Shown here in pieces: positions 15,317 through 23,544 of a stretch of DNA of 24,466 nt; the first letter of the stretch is position 1, and each line of letters starts with the position of its first letter. The notes below the pieces were generated by a model, which saw nothing but the letters and a program-made list of their open reading frames with translations, was not told the DNA's origin and did no database searches. A program made the translations under genes and the position numbers. This DNA is from Bacteroidia bacterium. Its GTDB lineage: Bacteria; Bacteroidota; Bacteroidia; UKL13-3. The stretch is taken from NCBI GenBank assembly GCA_022402405.1, contig JAKRSG010000059.1:1-24466 (forward strand). Direction: 5' to 3'.

Positions 15317-16609
15317 TTAAGATATTACTTCTACTAAACATTCCATCTTCATGCCACGCGAGCCTTTTAAGAAAAAGGTGCAGTTGCTAAACTTAGCATC
15401 TTTAATATAGTTGGCCGCCTCCTGAGTTTCAGAAAACTTTAGATACGGAGCTTCCGTTTTAGCAAAAGCCTTACCCACTAACAATACATTTTTAAGGCCT
15501 AGGTTCAAACAGAAATGAACCATATTTTGGTGTTCTTCTGCTTCATATTTTCCAAGTTCAAACATGTCGCCTAAGCATAAAATTTTATTCTCGCCTGGCA
15601 TAGCAACAAAATTTTTGATGCTTAATTCCATGCTACTTGGGTTAGCATTATAGGCATCTAAGAAAATGCTGTTATGCTCTTTTTTAATCCACTCAGAGCG
15701 CAGATTTTTGGGTTTATAACTTTCTATTCCGTTTTTAATTTGGGTTGGGTTCAGCCCAAAATACTTGCCAATGCTAATGGCTGCTAGGATATTATCAAAA
15801 TTATAATCGCCACTTAAGCTACTTTGAATGTTTTGGTTTTGGTAGGTAAAAACAATATTCGGTTGCAGTTGCGTAGGCGCTAAAATCAATCGGTCTGAAC
15901 CAATATTTTCTGCGGCAGACTGCTGATATATTTTTCTGTTTTTTACTTTGGCGCTTTCGCTCATAAGTACCGCATCATTGCCATTTACAAATGCTAATCC
16001 ATTAGTCTTTTCTAAGTACACAAATAGTTCTGAGTTAGATCTTATAACGCCTTCTATACTACCAAAACCTTCTAAATGGTCTTTGCCATTATTGGTAACA
16101 ATTCCGCAGCTTGGCTTGGCAATTTCGCACAAAAAAGCATTTTCTTTTTCATGGTTGGCACCCATTTCTATAACGGCAATTTGGTGCGTATTGGTTAATT
16201 GAAGCAAGGTTAATGGCAAGCCAATATGATTGTTTAAATTACCCGGAGTGCTTAACACAGAAAACTTCTGCTGCAACACCGATGAAACCAATTCTTTGGT
16301 ACTGGTTTTTCCGTTAGAACCCACAATGGCAATGAGCGGTAAGTTTAACTGCTCCCTATGATAGGTAGCCAATTTTTGCAGGGTTTCTAATACGTTCTGA
16401 ACCAAAATAAAACGCTCATCTCTACCCTCTATTTCCTCATCAATCACCACATAAGCCGCACCCTGTTCCAAGGCTTGTTTAGCAAAAAGATTCCCATTAA
16501 AATTATCACCCTTTAAGGCAAAGAACAAACAGCCCTCCGTAAGCTTACGCGTATCGGTGCAAATTGTTGGATGATTGAGGTATAGCTTGTAGATATTTTC
16601 TAATGTCAT
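15317..16609 (-). CDS. murF: UDP-N-acetylmuramoyl-tripeptide--D-alanyl-D-alanine ligase
   Basis: The 430-residue Mur ligase adds D-Ala-D-Ala to the UDP-MurNAc tripeptide using ATP in the cytosol, completing the peptidoglycan pentapeptide precursor. Seen motifs: CTDTRKL in the N-terminal UDP-substrate domain, the ATP loop GSNGKTSTKE (Lys101), NNHIGLPLTLL, VIEMGANHEKE, HLEGFGS, SGDYNFDNILAA, DAYNANPSSM and GDMFELG. NANP is typical of MurF rather than MurE. It lies outside a dcw-type mur cluster, which is usual for murF in many Bacteroidota. It is divergent from the FG-GAP gene with 62 bp between, and leads a minus-strand run with pepP and the HAD phosphatase. Confidence 0.95.
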   Translation of the reverse strand: MTLENIYKLYLNHPTICTDTRKLTEGCLFFALKGDNFNGNLFAKQALEQGAAYVVIDEEIEGRDERFILVQNVLETLQKLATYHREQLNLPLIAIVGSNGKTSTKELVSSVLQQKFSVLSTPGNLNNHIGLPLTLLQLTNTHQIAVIEMGANHEKENAFLCEIAKPSCGIVTNNGKDHLEGFGSIEGVIRSNSELFVYLEKTNGLAFVNGNDAVLMSESAKVKNRKIYQQSAAENIGSDRLILAPTQLQPNIVFTYQNQNIQSSLSGDYNFDNILAAISIGKYFGLNPTQIKNGIESYKPKNLRSEWIKKEHNSIFLDAYNANPSSMELSIKNFVAMPGENKILCLGDMFELGKYEAEEHQNMVHFCLNLGLKNVLLVGKAFAKTEAPYLKFSETQEAANYIKDAKFSNCTFFLKGSRGMKMECLVEVIS

Positions 16610-16613
16610 TTTT

Positions 16614-16621
16614 CAAATTAA
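16614..16621 (-). promoter_or_regulatory. Possible -7 element for murF
   Basis: The minus strand reads TTAATTTG, which matches TAnnTTTG except at the second base, 4 bp before the murF ATG. As at 2665 and 4360, this would give an almost leaderless transcript. No -33 partner is certain because the 62-bp gap is nearly all A and T. Confidence 0.35.
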
Positions 16622-16631
16622 GATTATTTTA

Positions 16632-16646
16632 AGAAAATTATTTTCT
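16632..16646. promoter_or_regulatory. 15-bp perfect palindrome between divergent murF and FG-GAP genes
   Basis: AGAAAAT-T-ATTTTCT is perfectly symmetric, and pairing resumes beyond one mismatch on each side (TT/AA). It lies near the middle of the 62-bp divergent intergenic region and could be an operator serving one or both promoters. All bases but two are A or T, so chance symmetry is a real possibility. Confidence 0.3.
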
Positions 16647-16671
16647 AAATTGCATCAAAATTACTTTATCT

Positions 16672-18963
16672 ATGAAAAAAATATACATAATTCTTTTATC
16701 GGTATTGTTGCCGGTGGCTTTGTTGGCTCAGCCCGTTCAATTTAATTTGGCTAATAAGGCTTCATTTAAAATGGGTTCAGCCGATACTTTATTATACCCT
16801 TATACGGGAGGATTAAATGCCCCACAGTTTAATAAAATTGATTTGGATGGCGACAATATTGAAGACTTAATGGTGTTTGATAGAATTGGAAATAAGGTGT
16901 TAACCTATCTTTTTAAATCTGGTAAATATGTTTACGCTCCTGAGTTTGAGAGTCAGTTTCCGCCGCTTTTTAAATGGGTATTATTGCGTGATTATAACTG
17001 CGATGGTAAAAAGGATATTTTTACTGAGGTAGATTATAACGCCCAGCCAGAGCCGGAAAAGTTTATAGCCTCTAACGGAATGCGTGTGTTAAAAAATGTA
17101 TCTACCGAACCTGGAAAACTTAAATGGCAGCAGGATAAAAATCAGTTAGTAGATGTGGGTTTGGGTTCTTTACCTCCTGCCAATATTGGTTTAAATAATA
17201 CGGATATTCCTGCTATTGAGGATATGGATGGTGATGGAGATTTGGATATTTTGATTATGCCTTTTAGTAGAAATGTAATTACGTATTACCAAAACCTAAG
17301 CAAAGAACGTAATCATGGTTGCGATTCTATTGAATTATTATTTAGAGATGAATGCTGGGGTTATATGAGTTATCTGGTGAATACCAATGCCTTTTTGTTA
17401 AATGATGATAGTCCATGCTACCGAAACTACAAACATGCTAAACACAATGGAAGTACTATTACTTTGTACGATGCAGATGATGATGGTGACTTAGATGTTA
17501 TTTATGGTGATCCTGAATTTAATGATTTAGTGTTTTTAGAGAATGGAAGAACCATTCAATCTATGGGTAGAGATTCTATGATTAGGCAAGATACACTGTT
17601 TCCTTTTAACTCAAGAAGAGCTAGTGTAGCCTTGTTTCCTGCTTCTTATTTGATAGATGTAGATGGCGATGGAAAGCGTGATATGGTAGTTGCTCCAAAT
17701 GCTGAGGCGGCTGTTAAAAACAAAGATCAAGTTTTGTATTACAGAAATACAGGTACTGAAAAGGTTCCAGTTTTTACGTATCAGAATAATCAGTTTTTGG
17801 TCGGACAAACATTCGACCTGGGTGGTGGAAGTATTCCGGTTTTTGTGGATATGGACGGTGATGGGGATAAAGATTTGGTGGTTGCCACACAAGGTGATTT
17901 TACCCAAACATTTAATAGCAACGATAGGTTGTATTATTTTAGAAATGTAGGTACTAGTCAGAAGGCCGCATACGAATTAGTAGATTCTAACTTCTTAAAT
18001 ATAAACGCAGGTGCAACTAAGATTCAGCGTATCATACCAACATTTGGAGATTTAACAGGCGATGGAAAACCTGATTTAATCATTGGTGATTTAAACGGAA
18101 AGATTCACTATTATCAAAACACCAGTGTAGGTTCTACTATTACGTTTAATAAAGAAAGCTCAGATTATTTTAGCATTTTTGGTGGTACTTCTGCTGCGCC
18201 ACAATTGGTCGACTTAAACAAAGACGGTAAGCTAGATATTGTTATGGGCAGAAAAAATGGTAGCGTAGCCTATTTTGAAAACAAAGGAACGGCTACAAGT
18301 CCAGAGTTTACAGCTGCTCCTTCTATAGATTCTATCGGAAAAATTACCTCTGCCGAGATGGTTCTTAGTGGTGGTACTCCTTATTATTTCGATGGTTATT
18401 CTATCCCTCATGTGTGTGATTTAGATAGAGACGGAAATTACGAGATATTATTAGGTAGCGAGCAGGGAAGAGTATTTTTATTCAGAAATTTTGATGCTAG
18501 CGCCAATAGAGTTTGTGATGAGGTAAAAGAAATTTATTCAGACGGCCCAGGTGTTAAGTACAGTGATTTGTTCTTCGGATTTAAGACTTCTGCTGCCAGC
18601 GCAGATTTAGATGGCGATAGTATTCCAGAAATCTTAATTGGAAACGTGCGTGGCGGACTAAGAATGTACCAAACTACTGTGAAGGGTGTTATCAGCAGTG
18701 TTTCAGAAAAAAGCAAATCTGAGAGTCAGTGGACATTATTCCCTAACCCAACCAAATCTGCTATCTCAATTAGAACTGATAAAAACAACGGCGGGTTGCA
18801 ATACAGTATTTTTGATAACATGGGCAGAGAGCATTTGTCGGGCATCTTAGACGCCTACGAAACAAGGATTTCGGTTCAGACATTAGCGGCTGGAATTTAT
18901 TTTATTAAGTCTATGGATGCTGAGGGAAATGCGAAAGTATTCCGCTTTTTGGTTCAGGAATAA
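16672..18963 (+). CDS. Secreted FG-GAP/VCBS-repeat protein with T9SS type A sorting domain
   Basis: This 763-residue protein has a signal peptide (about 1-19, VALLAQ) followed by ten calcium-loop motifs of the DxDxDG type beginning near residues 57, 107, 184, 267, 329, 393, 460, 514, 583 and 645. Such FG-GAP/VCBS repeats build a beta-propeller. Residues 687-763 are a T9SS type A C-terminal domain (WTLFPNPTKSAISI; YSIFDNMGREHLSG; LAAGIYFIK), so export is by the Sec system and then the type IX machinery, to the surface or medium. No catalytic domain is recognisable. A role in adhesion or binding is only an inference from the fold. It stands alone, with murF divergent and kbl 66 bp downstream. 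Confidence 0.9.
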   Translation: MKKIYIILLSVLLPVALLAQPVQFNLANKASFKMGSADTLLYPYTGGLNAPQFNKIDLDGDNIEDLMVFDRIGNKVLTYLFKSGKYVYAPEFESQFPPLFKWVLLRDYNCDGKKDIFTEVDYNAQPEPEKFIASNGMRVLKNVSTEPGKLKWQQDKNQLVDVGLGSLPPANIGLNNTDIPAIEDMDGDGDLDILIMPFSRNVITYYQNLSKERNHGCDSIELLFRDECWGYMSYLVNTNAFLLNDDSPCYRNYKHAKHNGSTITLYDADDDGDLDVIYGDPEFNDLVFLENGRTIQSMGRDSMIRQDTLFPFNSRRASVALFPASYLIDVDGDGKRDMVVAPNAEAAVKNKDQVLYYRNTGTEKVPVFTYQNNQFLVGQTFDLGGGSIPVFVDMDGDGDKDLVVATQGDFTQTFNSNDRLYYFRNVGTSQKAAYELVDSNFLNINAGATKIQRIIPTFGDLTGDGKPDLIIGDLNGKIHYYQNTSVGSTITFNKESSDYFSIFGGTSAAPQLVDLNKDGKLDIVMGRKNGSVAYFENKGTATSPEFTAAPSIDSIGKITSAEMVLSGGTPYYFDGYSIPHVCDLDRDGNYEILLGSEQGRVFLFRNFDASANRVCDEVKEIYSDGPGVKYSDLFFGFKTSAASADLDGDSIPEILIGNVRGGLRMYQTTVKGVISSVSEKSKSESQWTLFPNPTKSAISIRTDKNNGGLQYSIFDNMGREHLSGILDAYETRISVQTLAAGIYFIKSMDAEGNAKVFRFLVQE

Positions 18964-18987
18964 TAGATTTTTAAATATTTCTTTCAT

Positions 18988-19011
18988 ACATGACATGTTT
19001 TTTTAATTTCG
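18988..19011 (+). promoter_or_regulatory. Candidate kbl promoter with small dyad
   Basis: TAATTTCG at 19004-19011 matches TAnnTTTG at all but one fixed base and lies 18 bp before the kbl ATG. Five bases upstream is a perfect 11-bp dyad, ACATG-A-CATGT (18988-18998), in the space between the -33 and -7 positions, where a repressor could act. Neither site is confirmed. Confidence 0.35.
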
Positions 19012-19029
19012 TGCAAAAAAAATACACTT

Positions 19030-20220
19030 ATGTACGGAGGATTACAGGAACAACTTAAGAAAGAATTAGCCGAAATTGAGGCAGCTGGTTTATACAAAAG
19101 AGAGCGCATTATTGCTTCTCCACAGGGTGCTGATGTAGTGCTAGAAAATGGCAAAAAGGTATCGGTATTTTGTGCTAACAACTATTTAGGATTATCGTCG
19201 CACCCGCGTGTATTGGAGGCTGCTAAGCGTACCATCGATACACATGGTTACGGAATGAGTTCTGTGCGTTTTATTTGCGGTACTCAGGATATTCACAAGC
19301 AGTTGGAGGCTAAGCTTGCCGAGTTTTTAGGAACCGAAGATACTATATTATATGCGGCTGCTTTTGATGCTAATGGTGGTGTGTTTGAACCTTTGTTTAA
19401 CGAGGAAGATGCTATTATTAGTGATGCCTTAAATCATGCTTCCATTATTGATGGTGTGCGTTTGTGTAAGGCAGAGCGTCATAGATACGAGCATAATAAT
19501 ATGGCCGATTTAGAAGAGAAGCTAAAAGCTACTCAGCATTGCCGAAACAGAATAATTGTAACGGATGGTGTATTTAGTATGGATGGTACCATTGCTCAAT
19601 TAGACCATATTGTGGCATTGGCAGAGAAATACAATTCGTTGATAATGGTGGATGAGTGTCATGCCAGCGGCTTTATGGGTGCCAATGGAAGAGGAACTCA
19701 CGAGTATAGAAATGTATTAGGTAAAATAGATATTATCACGGGTACTTTAGGAAAAGCTTTAGGAGGTGCCATGGGTGGTTTTACCAGTGGAAAAAAGGAA
19801 ATCATAGATATTCTTCGTCAGAGAAGTCGCCCGTATTTATTCTCTAACACCTTGGCTCCTTCGATTGTAGGTGCCAGCATTGAAGTGCTAAATATGTTAA
19901 CAGAAACTACCGCCTTGCGCGATAAACTTTGGGATAGCACACAATATTTTAGAAAAGAGATGACAGCTGCTGGTTTCGATATTAAGCCGGGCGAGCATCC
20001 AATTGTGCCGGTAATGTTATACGATGCTAAATTATCGCAGGATTTTGCCGCTAGATTATTAGAAGAAGGTGTTTATGTGGTAGGTTTCTACTACCCTGTG
20101 GTGCCTAAAGGTCAGGCTCGCATTAGAGTTCAAATTAGCGCCGGTCACGATCGTCATCATTTGGATCATGCCATAGAAGCTTTTAAGAAAGTGGGAAAAG
20201 AATTAGGCGTTATTAAATAA
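19030..20220 (+). CDS. kbl: Glycine C-acetyltransferase (2-amino-3-ketobutyrate CoA ligase)
   Basis: The 396-residue PLP-dependent enzyme of the alpha-oxoamine synthase family interconverts 2-amino-3-oxobutanoate plus CoA with glycine plus acetyl-CoA in threonine catabolism. Seen: FCANNYLGLSSHP, GYGMSSVRFICGTQ (KBL-type), DALNHASIIDG, VDECHASGFMG, and the PLP lysine in TGTLGKALGGA (Lys242). The combination and length favour KBL over the related 8-amino-7-oxononanoate (BioF) and serine palmitoyltransferase types. The usual partner, threonine 3-dehydrogenase (tdh), is not within this window. It is probably monocistronic, since a 371-bp gap follows. Confidence 0.92.
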   Translation: MYGGLQEQLKKELAEIEAAGLYKRERIIASPQGADVVLENGKKVSVFCANNYLGLSSHPRVLEAAKRTIDTHGYGMSSVRFICGTQDIHKQLEAKLAEFLGTEDTILYAAAFDANGGVFEPLFNEEDAIISDALNHASIIDGVRLCKAERHRYEHNNMADLEEKLKATQHCRNRIIVTDGVFSMDGTIAQLDHIVALAEKYNSLIMVDECHASGFMGANGRGTHEYRNVLGKIDIITGTLGKALGGAMGGFTSGKKEIIDILRQRSRPYLFSNTLAPSIVGASIEVLNMLTETTALRDKLWDSTQYFRKEMTAAGFDIKPGEHPIVPVMLYDAKLSQDFAARLLEEGVYVVGFYYPVVPKGQARIRVQISAGHDRHHLDHAIEAFKKVGKELGVIK

Positions 20221-20240
20221 GTAATTTAGTATTAGTGTTG

Positions 20241-20259
20241 TTTGGGAAAACCAAATTTT
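20241..20259 (+). terminator. Weak candidate terminator of kbl
   Basis: The stem TTTGG / CCAAA (20241-20245 and 20251-20255) closes a 5-base loop GAAAA and is followed by TTTTA. It lies 20 bp after the kbl stop. The stem is only five pairs, so efficiency is doubtful. Confidence 0.3.
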
Positions 20260-20267
20260 AACTATAA

Positions 20268-20377
20268 AGATTCTTCGCTTCACTGCGTTACGCTCTGAAT
20301 GAACTGTATCTCCATGGCGGCGAGAAATCTCTTTCCCCAATCAGCAGCAACTTCATCCTAGCGATAGCGAAGAATCT
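20268..20377. repeat. 110-bp REP/MITE-like element with inverted-repeat ends
   Basis: The ends are a perfect 12-bp inverted repeat, AGATTCTTCGCT (20268-20279) and AGCGAAGAATCT (20366-20377). Beyond it, both arms read inwards as CGCT or ACGCT and then TGAATGAA or GGATGAA after a short gap, so the similarity extends past 12 bp. The interior (CATGGCGGCGAG) is richer in G and C than the flanks. No coding potential was found. The form suggests a dispersed non-autonomous or REP-type intergenic repeat; only one copy was noticed in this window, so dispersal is not shown. Confidence 0.5.
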
Positions 20378-20522
20378 CTTGGCTTTTCTCGGACAGCCCT
20401 ACTTTACTGCCAATTTCTTAGCAATTACGTAATATATCCTTAACCTTGAAATGCTTGATGGGTTGGAATAATTTATTTAAAATCAATTTTTTACCGAGCT
20501 TCTTTACATTAAATTAATATTG

Positions 20523-20566
20523 TGGTAACACAATACTAACCTGTTGTTAACTTTGGGCTAACCTGA
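20523..20566 (+). promoter_or_regulatory. Four 11-bp-phased TAAC direct repeats upstream of the TonB-dependent receptor
   Basis: Four consecutive 11-bp units each carry TAAC at the same place: TGGTAACACAA, TACTAACCTGT, TGTTAACTTTG, GGCTAACCTGA, with TAAC at 20526, 20537, 20548 and 20559. A weaker unit (TAAT at 20515) precedes them in phase. Direct repeats with 11-bp spacing are characteristic of binding sites for PhoB/OmpR-family response regulators. The last unit ends 6 bp before the -7 element, the place where such activators substitute for the upstream promoter element. The regulator's identity is unknown. Confidence 0.55.
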
Positions 20567-20580
20567 GCCAAATACTTTTG
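20552..20580 (+). promoter_or_regulatory. Bacteroidota-type promoter of the TonB-dependent receptor
   Basis: TACTTTTG (20573-20580) matches TAnnTTTG exactly, and TTTG at 20552-20555 lies 17 bp upstream as a -33 candidate. The receptor ATG is 12 bp after the -7 element, giving a very short leader. The TTTG lies inside the phased TAAC repeats, so activator and sigma factor sites would overlap. Confidence 0.55.
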
Positions 20581-20591
20581 TCGCATTAAAA

Positions 20592-23507
20592 ATGAGTATG
20601 AAAGTAAAAATAGGGTTGTTATTGGGATTGTGTTTATTTCAATTACAATTGTTGGCTGCTACAACGGGTAAAATTGCAGGTAAGATAGTTGATAAAAAAA
20701 CAGGAGAGGAGTTGATTGGAGTATCTGTTTTAATTGAAGGAACTTCTATTGGTGCTACTACTGATTTTGAAGGTAAATTTTCTATTTCAAATGTTAAACC
20801 AGGAATTTATAATTTATTGGTTTCCTATGTTTCGTATGCAAAAAAGACTATTAAAGGTGTTGAGGTAAAAGCAGGAGAGGTAAGCAATGTATCTATAGTT
20901 TTGGAGGCTGTTTCTAATGATTTATCTGAGGTTGTGGTACAGGGAACGCTAAAAAGAGAAAACGCTAGTGCTTTGCTCATTCAACAAAAGAAAAATATTT
21001 CTATTTCGGATGGTATTTCTGCCGATATGATTAAGAAAACCCCTGATGCCACTACAGGTGATGTAATGAAGCGTGTAAGTGGAACTTCTATACAAGATAA
21101 CAAATTTGCGGTCATTCGTGGGTTAAATGATAGATATAATACTGCCTATATAAATGGTGCACCACTTCCAAGTTCAGAAAGTGATAGAAAAGCGTTTAGT
21201 TTTGATATTTTTCCATCAAATATGTTAGCAAACATGGTTATTACCAAAACTGCTTCACCAGATCTTCCGGGTGATTTTGCAGGCGGTCTTATAACTATCA
21301 ACACACGTGATATTCCAGAAAATAAATTTATTTCTGTTTCAACAGGTACAAGTATTCACAGTATCACTACTGGTAAGGCTGGTTTAGGATCAAACAGCAG
21401 TAGCACAGATTGGTTAGGTTTTGATGATGGAAAGAGAATGGTTCCAGACAATATTCCTGCTAGAGGAGAATATAACAATAATCCTAATAAAATTGAAAAC
21501 TCAAAGGCTTTCGACCAAGATTGGACACTATTGCGACCTACAAGTTTACCTGTAAATTACTCCATTAATATAGCAGGTGGAAATAGTTATAAGGTTAGAA
21601 AGAAAGATGAATTTGGTTTTATTATTTCAGCCTCTTACAATAACAGTAGAAGAAATCAATTTGTAGAGCGTAATCAATTTAATAGACCAATGGATGGTAA
21701 CGATAACCAAATTCAGAGAAGTTATCAGGATACCATAACTAAGGATGAAGTATTAACAGGATTGATGGCTAATTTTGGATATAAACTTGGTAATAACCAT
21801 AAAATATCTTTCAAAAATGCCCTTACTCTAAATTCAGAAAATCTAACTACTCTTCGTGCAGGAGCAGATGATTATTTATCTGAACAAGTTCCATTGGTAA
21901 GAAATGTTTATTTTAACTATAACCAAAGCAGATTACTTACCAACCAAATTATAGGTGAACATTATTTACCTACTTCTAAACTAAAAATTAAATGGGTGCT
22001 AAATAACAATAGTATCAACAGAACAATCCCAGATTTTAAGCGATTTTCAACATCTGCAAACTTAATTTCTCAAGAAGATGGTTATACTCCATACGCAGCA
22101 CAATTTAATAACACCATCAACTTTACTCAGTTAGGAAGATTTTACTCTAGCCTTGATGAAAATATTCGTAGTGCTTCCATTGATGTTCAGAGACCATTCG
22201 AAAAATTAAGCGGCAAAAAGTTAAAAACTGAGGTGAAAGTGGGAGCATTTTATCAGGCTCGTAGTAGAGATTTTCAAGCAAGAGCATTTGTGCCAGTACT
22301 TAAAAAAGGTGGAATAGATGGAATTCGTTTCAGAGAGGGAATGATGGATACTATGTTTAAATCTAGTGCTTATGGTGAAGATTTTTACTGGGAGGAAGAT
22401 TTTCGTGCCCAGGATGTATATAGCGCTAGCTCTAAGTTAGCAGCAACTTATTTAATGTTTGATCAGAAAATCGCTTCTAGATTTAGATTAGTTTATGGCG
22501 TTCGTTTCGAGAGTTACAGACAAACCTTAAGTTCATTTGAATTAAATTCTAGTCCTCCAAAGCCATTAAATACTGATACCGTGTTTAATGATTTCTTGCC
22601 TTCGATGAATTTTACCTATGAACTAACTGAAAAAACTAATTTGAGATTCTCTGCTTCAAGAACATTGGCTCGACCAGAATTTAGAGAGTTAGCTCCGTTT
22701 TCGTTCTACGACTTTAATTCAAACACTGTAGTTTCAGGTAACCCTAATTTAACTAGAACTAGAATTAATAATTATGATTTTAGATACGAATATTACCCAG
22801 GTGAGGGTCAACTTATTTCTGCTTCTGTATTTTATAAAACTTTTCAAAACCCAATTGAGGTGGTGTTAGAGTTTAGAGGAAGTGATACTTATACGAGTTA
22901 TTCCTCTAAAACCAATGCCAACAATTATGGAATTGAATTTGAAGTACGTAAGAACTTTGATTTCTTAGATAATTTATTCAAAACTACTTGGATTAAGAAT
23001 TTTAGCTTCACTGCTAATTATGCTTATATCGTTTCTAAAGTTACCTTCGACGAAAATGTTTCTTTAGAAAAATATGGATCACGTCCGCTTCAAGGTCAGT
23101 CGCCATACATTCTAAATACTAGCCTACAGTACTATAATGATAAAGCTGCATTTGGAATTGCCGTTTTCGTAAATAGAATTGGAAGACGAATTGCTTTTGT
23201 AAGAGAAATTAATGGTTTGATTCCGGATTTATGGGAAAATCCTAGAACGGTTTTAGATATTAGTATCACCAAAAGAATTTGGAAAGGTTTGGATATGAAA
23301 TTTGCTATTAACGATTTATTAGCTCAAGACTTAGTATTCTATTGGGATAATAATGGAAATGGAAAATTAGATTCATTTTCTAAAAATGAATTGATTAATG
23401 CAGTTCCAACACCAGAAGCCTCTGCTAAAAGATTTTCAATGGATAACGATGTATTTAGATATAAAATGGGTTATACTATGTCGTTTAGTCTTTCTTATAA
23501 GTTTTAA
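20592..23507 (+). CDS. TonB-dependent outer-membrane receptor with carboxypeptidase-regulatory-like domain
   Basis: The 971-residue protein has a signal peptide (about 1-23), a CarboxypepD_reg-like beta-sandwich (about 26-110; GKIVDKKTGEELIGVSVLIEG, TTDFEGKFSI), a plug domain (about 125-255) and a long 22-strand-type barrel ending in LSYKF with the terminal Phe of outer-membrane proteins. Plug motifs include VIRGLNDRYNTAYING, LPSSESDRKAF and PDLPGDFAGGLITINT, which resemble the TonB receptor group first described from Xanthomonas and Caulobacter rather than SusC. It should carry a ligand across the outer membrane with energy from TonB-ExbBD. No SusD-like lipoprotein lies beside it, so it is not a standard SusCD pair. 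A second ATG two codons on is equally possible. A strong terminator follows. The ligand is unknown. Confidence 0.93.
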   Translation: MSMKVKIGLLLGLCLFQLQLLAATTGKIAGKIVDKKTGEELIGVSVLIEGTSIGATTDFEGKFSISNVKPGIYNLLVSYVSYAKKTIKGVEVKAGEVSNVSIVLEAVSNDLSEVVVQGTLKRENASALLIQQKKNISISDGISADMIKKTPDATTGDVMKRVSGTSIQDNKFAVIRGLNDRYNTAYINGAPLPSSESDRKAFSFDIFPSNMLANMVITKTASPDLPGDFAGGLITINTRDIPENKFISVSTGTSIHSITTGKAGLGSNSSSTDWLGFDDGKRMVPDNIPARGEYNNNPNKIENSKAFDQDWTLLRPTSLPVNYSINIAGGNSYKVRKKDEFGFIISASYNNSRRNQFVERNQFNRPMDGNDNQIQRSYQDTITKDEVLTGLMANFGYKLGNNHKISFKNALTLNSENLTTLRAGADDYLSEQVPLVRNVYFNYNQSRLLTNQIIGEHYLPTSKLKIKWVLNNNSINRTIPDFKRFSTSANLISQEDGYTPYAAQFNNTINFTQLGRFYSSLDENIRSASIDVQRPFEKLSGKKLKTEVKVGAFYQARSRDFQARAFVPVLKKGGIDGIRFREGMMDTMFKSSAYGEDFYWEEDFRAQDVYSASSKLAATYLMFDQKIASRFRLVYGVRFESYRQTLSSFELNSSPPKPLNTDTVFNDFLPSMNFTYELTEKTNLRFSASRTLARPEFRELAPFSFYDFNSNTVVSGNPNLTRTRINNYDFRYEYYPGEGQLISASVFYKTFQNPIEVVLEFRGSDTYTSYSSKTNANNYGIEFEVRKNFDFLDNLFKTTWIKNFSFTANYAYIVSKVTFDENVSLEKYGSRPLQGQSPYILNTSLQYYNDKAAFGIAVFVNRIGRRIAFVREINGLIPDLWENPRTVLDISITKRIWKGLDMKFAINDLLAQDLVFYWDNNGNGKLDSFSKNELINAVPTPEASAKRFSMDNDVFRYKMGYTMSFSLSYKF

Positions 23508-23544
23508 TACAAAATATAGTCATTTTCTATTTTTAGAGATTAAT

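Larger units (their letters stand above)
20221..20591. other. 371-bp gene-free region
   Basis: No supportable gene lies here. From left to right it holds a small hairpin (20241-20255), a 110-bp element with inverted-repeat ends and higher G+C than its surroundings (20268-20377), an unremarkable AT-rich stretch (about 20400-20510), and the phased repeats plus promoter of the TonB-dependent receptor (20512-20580). Each recognisable part is listed separately. Confidence 0.8.

Noticed and set aside
16618..16633. TTAAG at 16618 and 16629, also 11 bp apart, as a further phased regulator site
   Set aside because: Only two units, the third position does not match, and the core base after TTAA is G rather than C. 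It is not the same motif as the right-end repeats.
17611..17907. Minus-strand open frame of 98 codons
   Set aside because: It is antisense to the FG-GAP repeats; the repeated codon pattern for Asp and Gly keeps the opposite frame open. No start signal or known motif.
20268..20377. A small RNA gene
   Set aside because: The inverted ends could form a long stem, but no promoter or terminator frames the segment; a repeat element is the simpler reading.
20424..20433. 10-bp palindrome ATTACGTAAT
   Set aside because: It is about 140 bp from the nearest promoter element, short and without repeats nearby; chance is likely in this AT-rich region.
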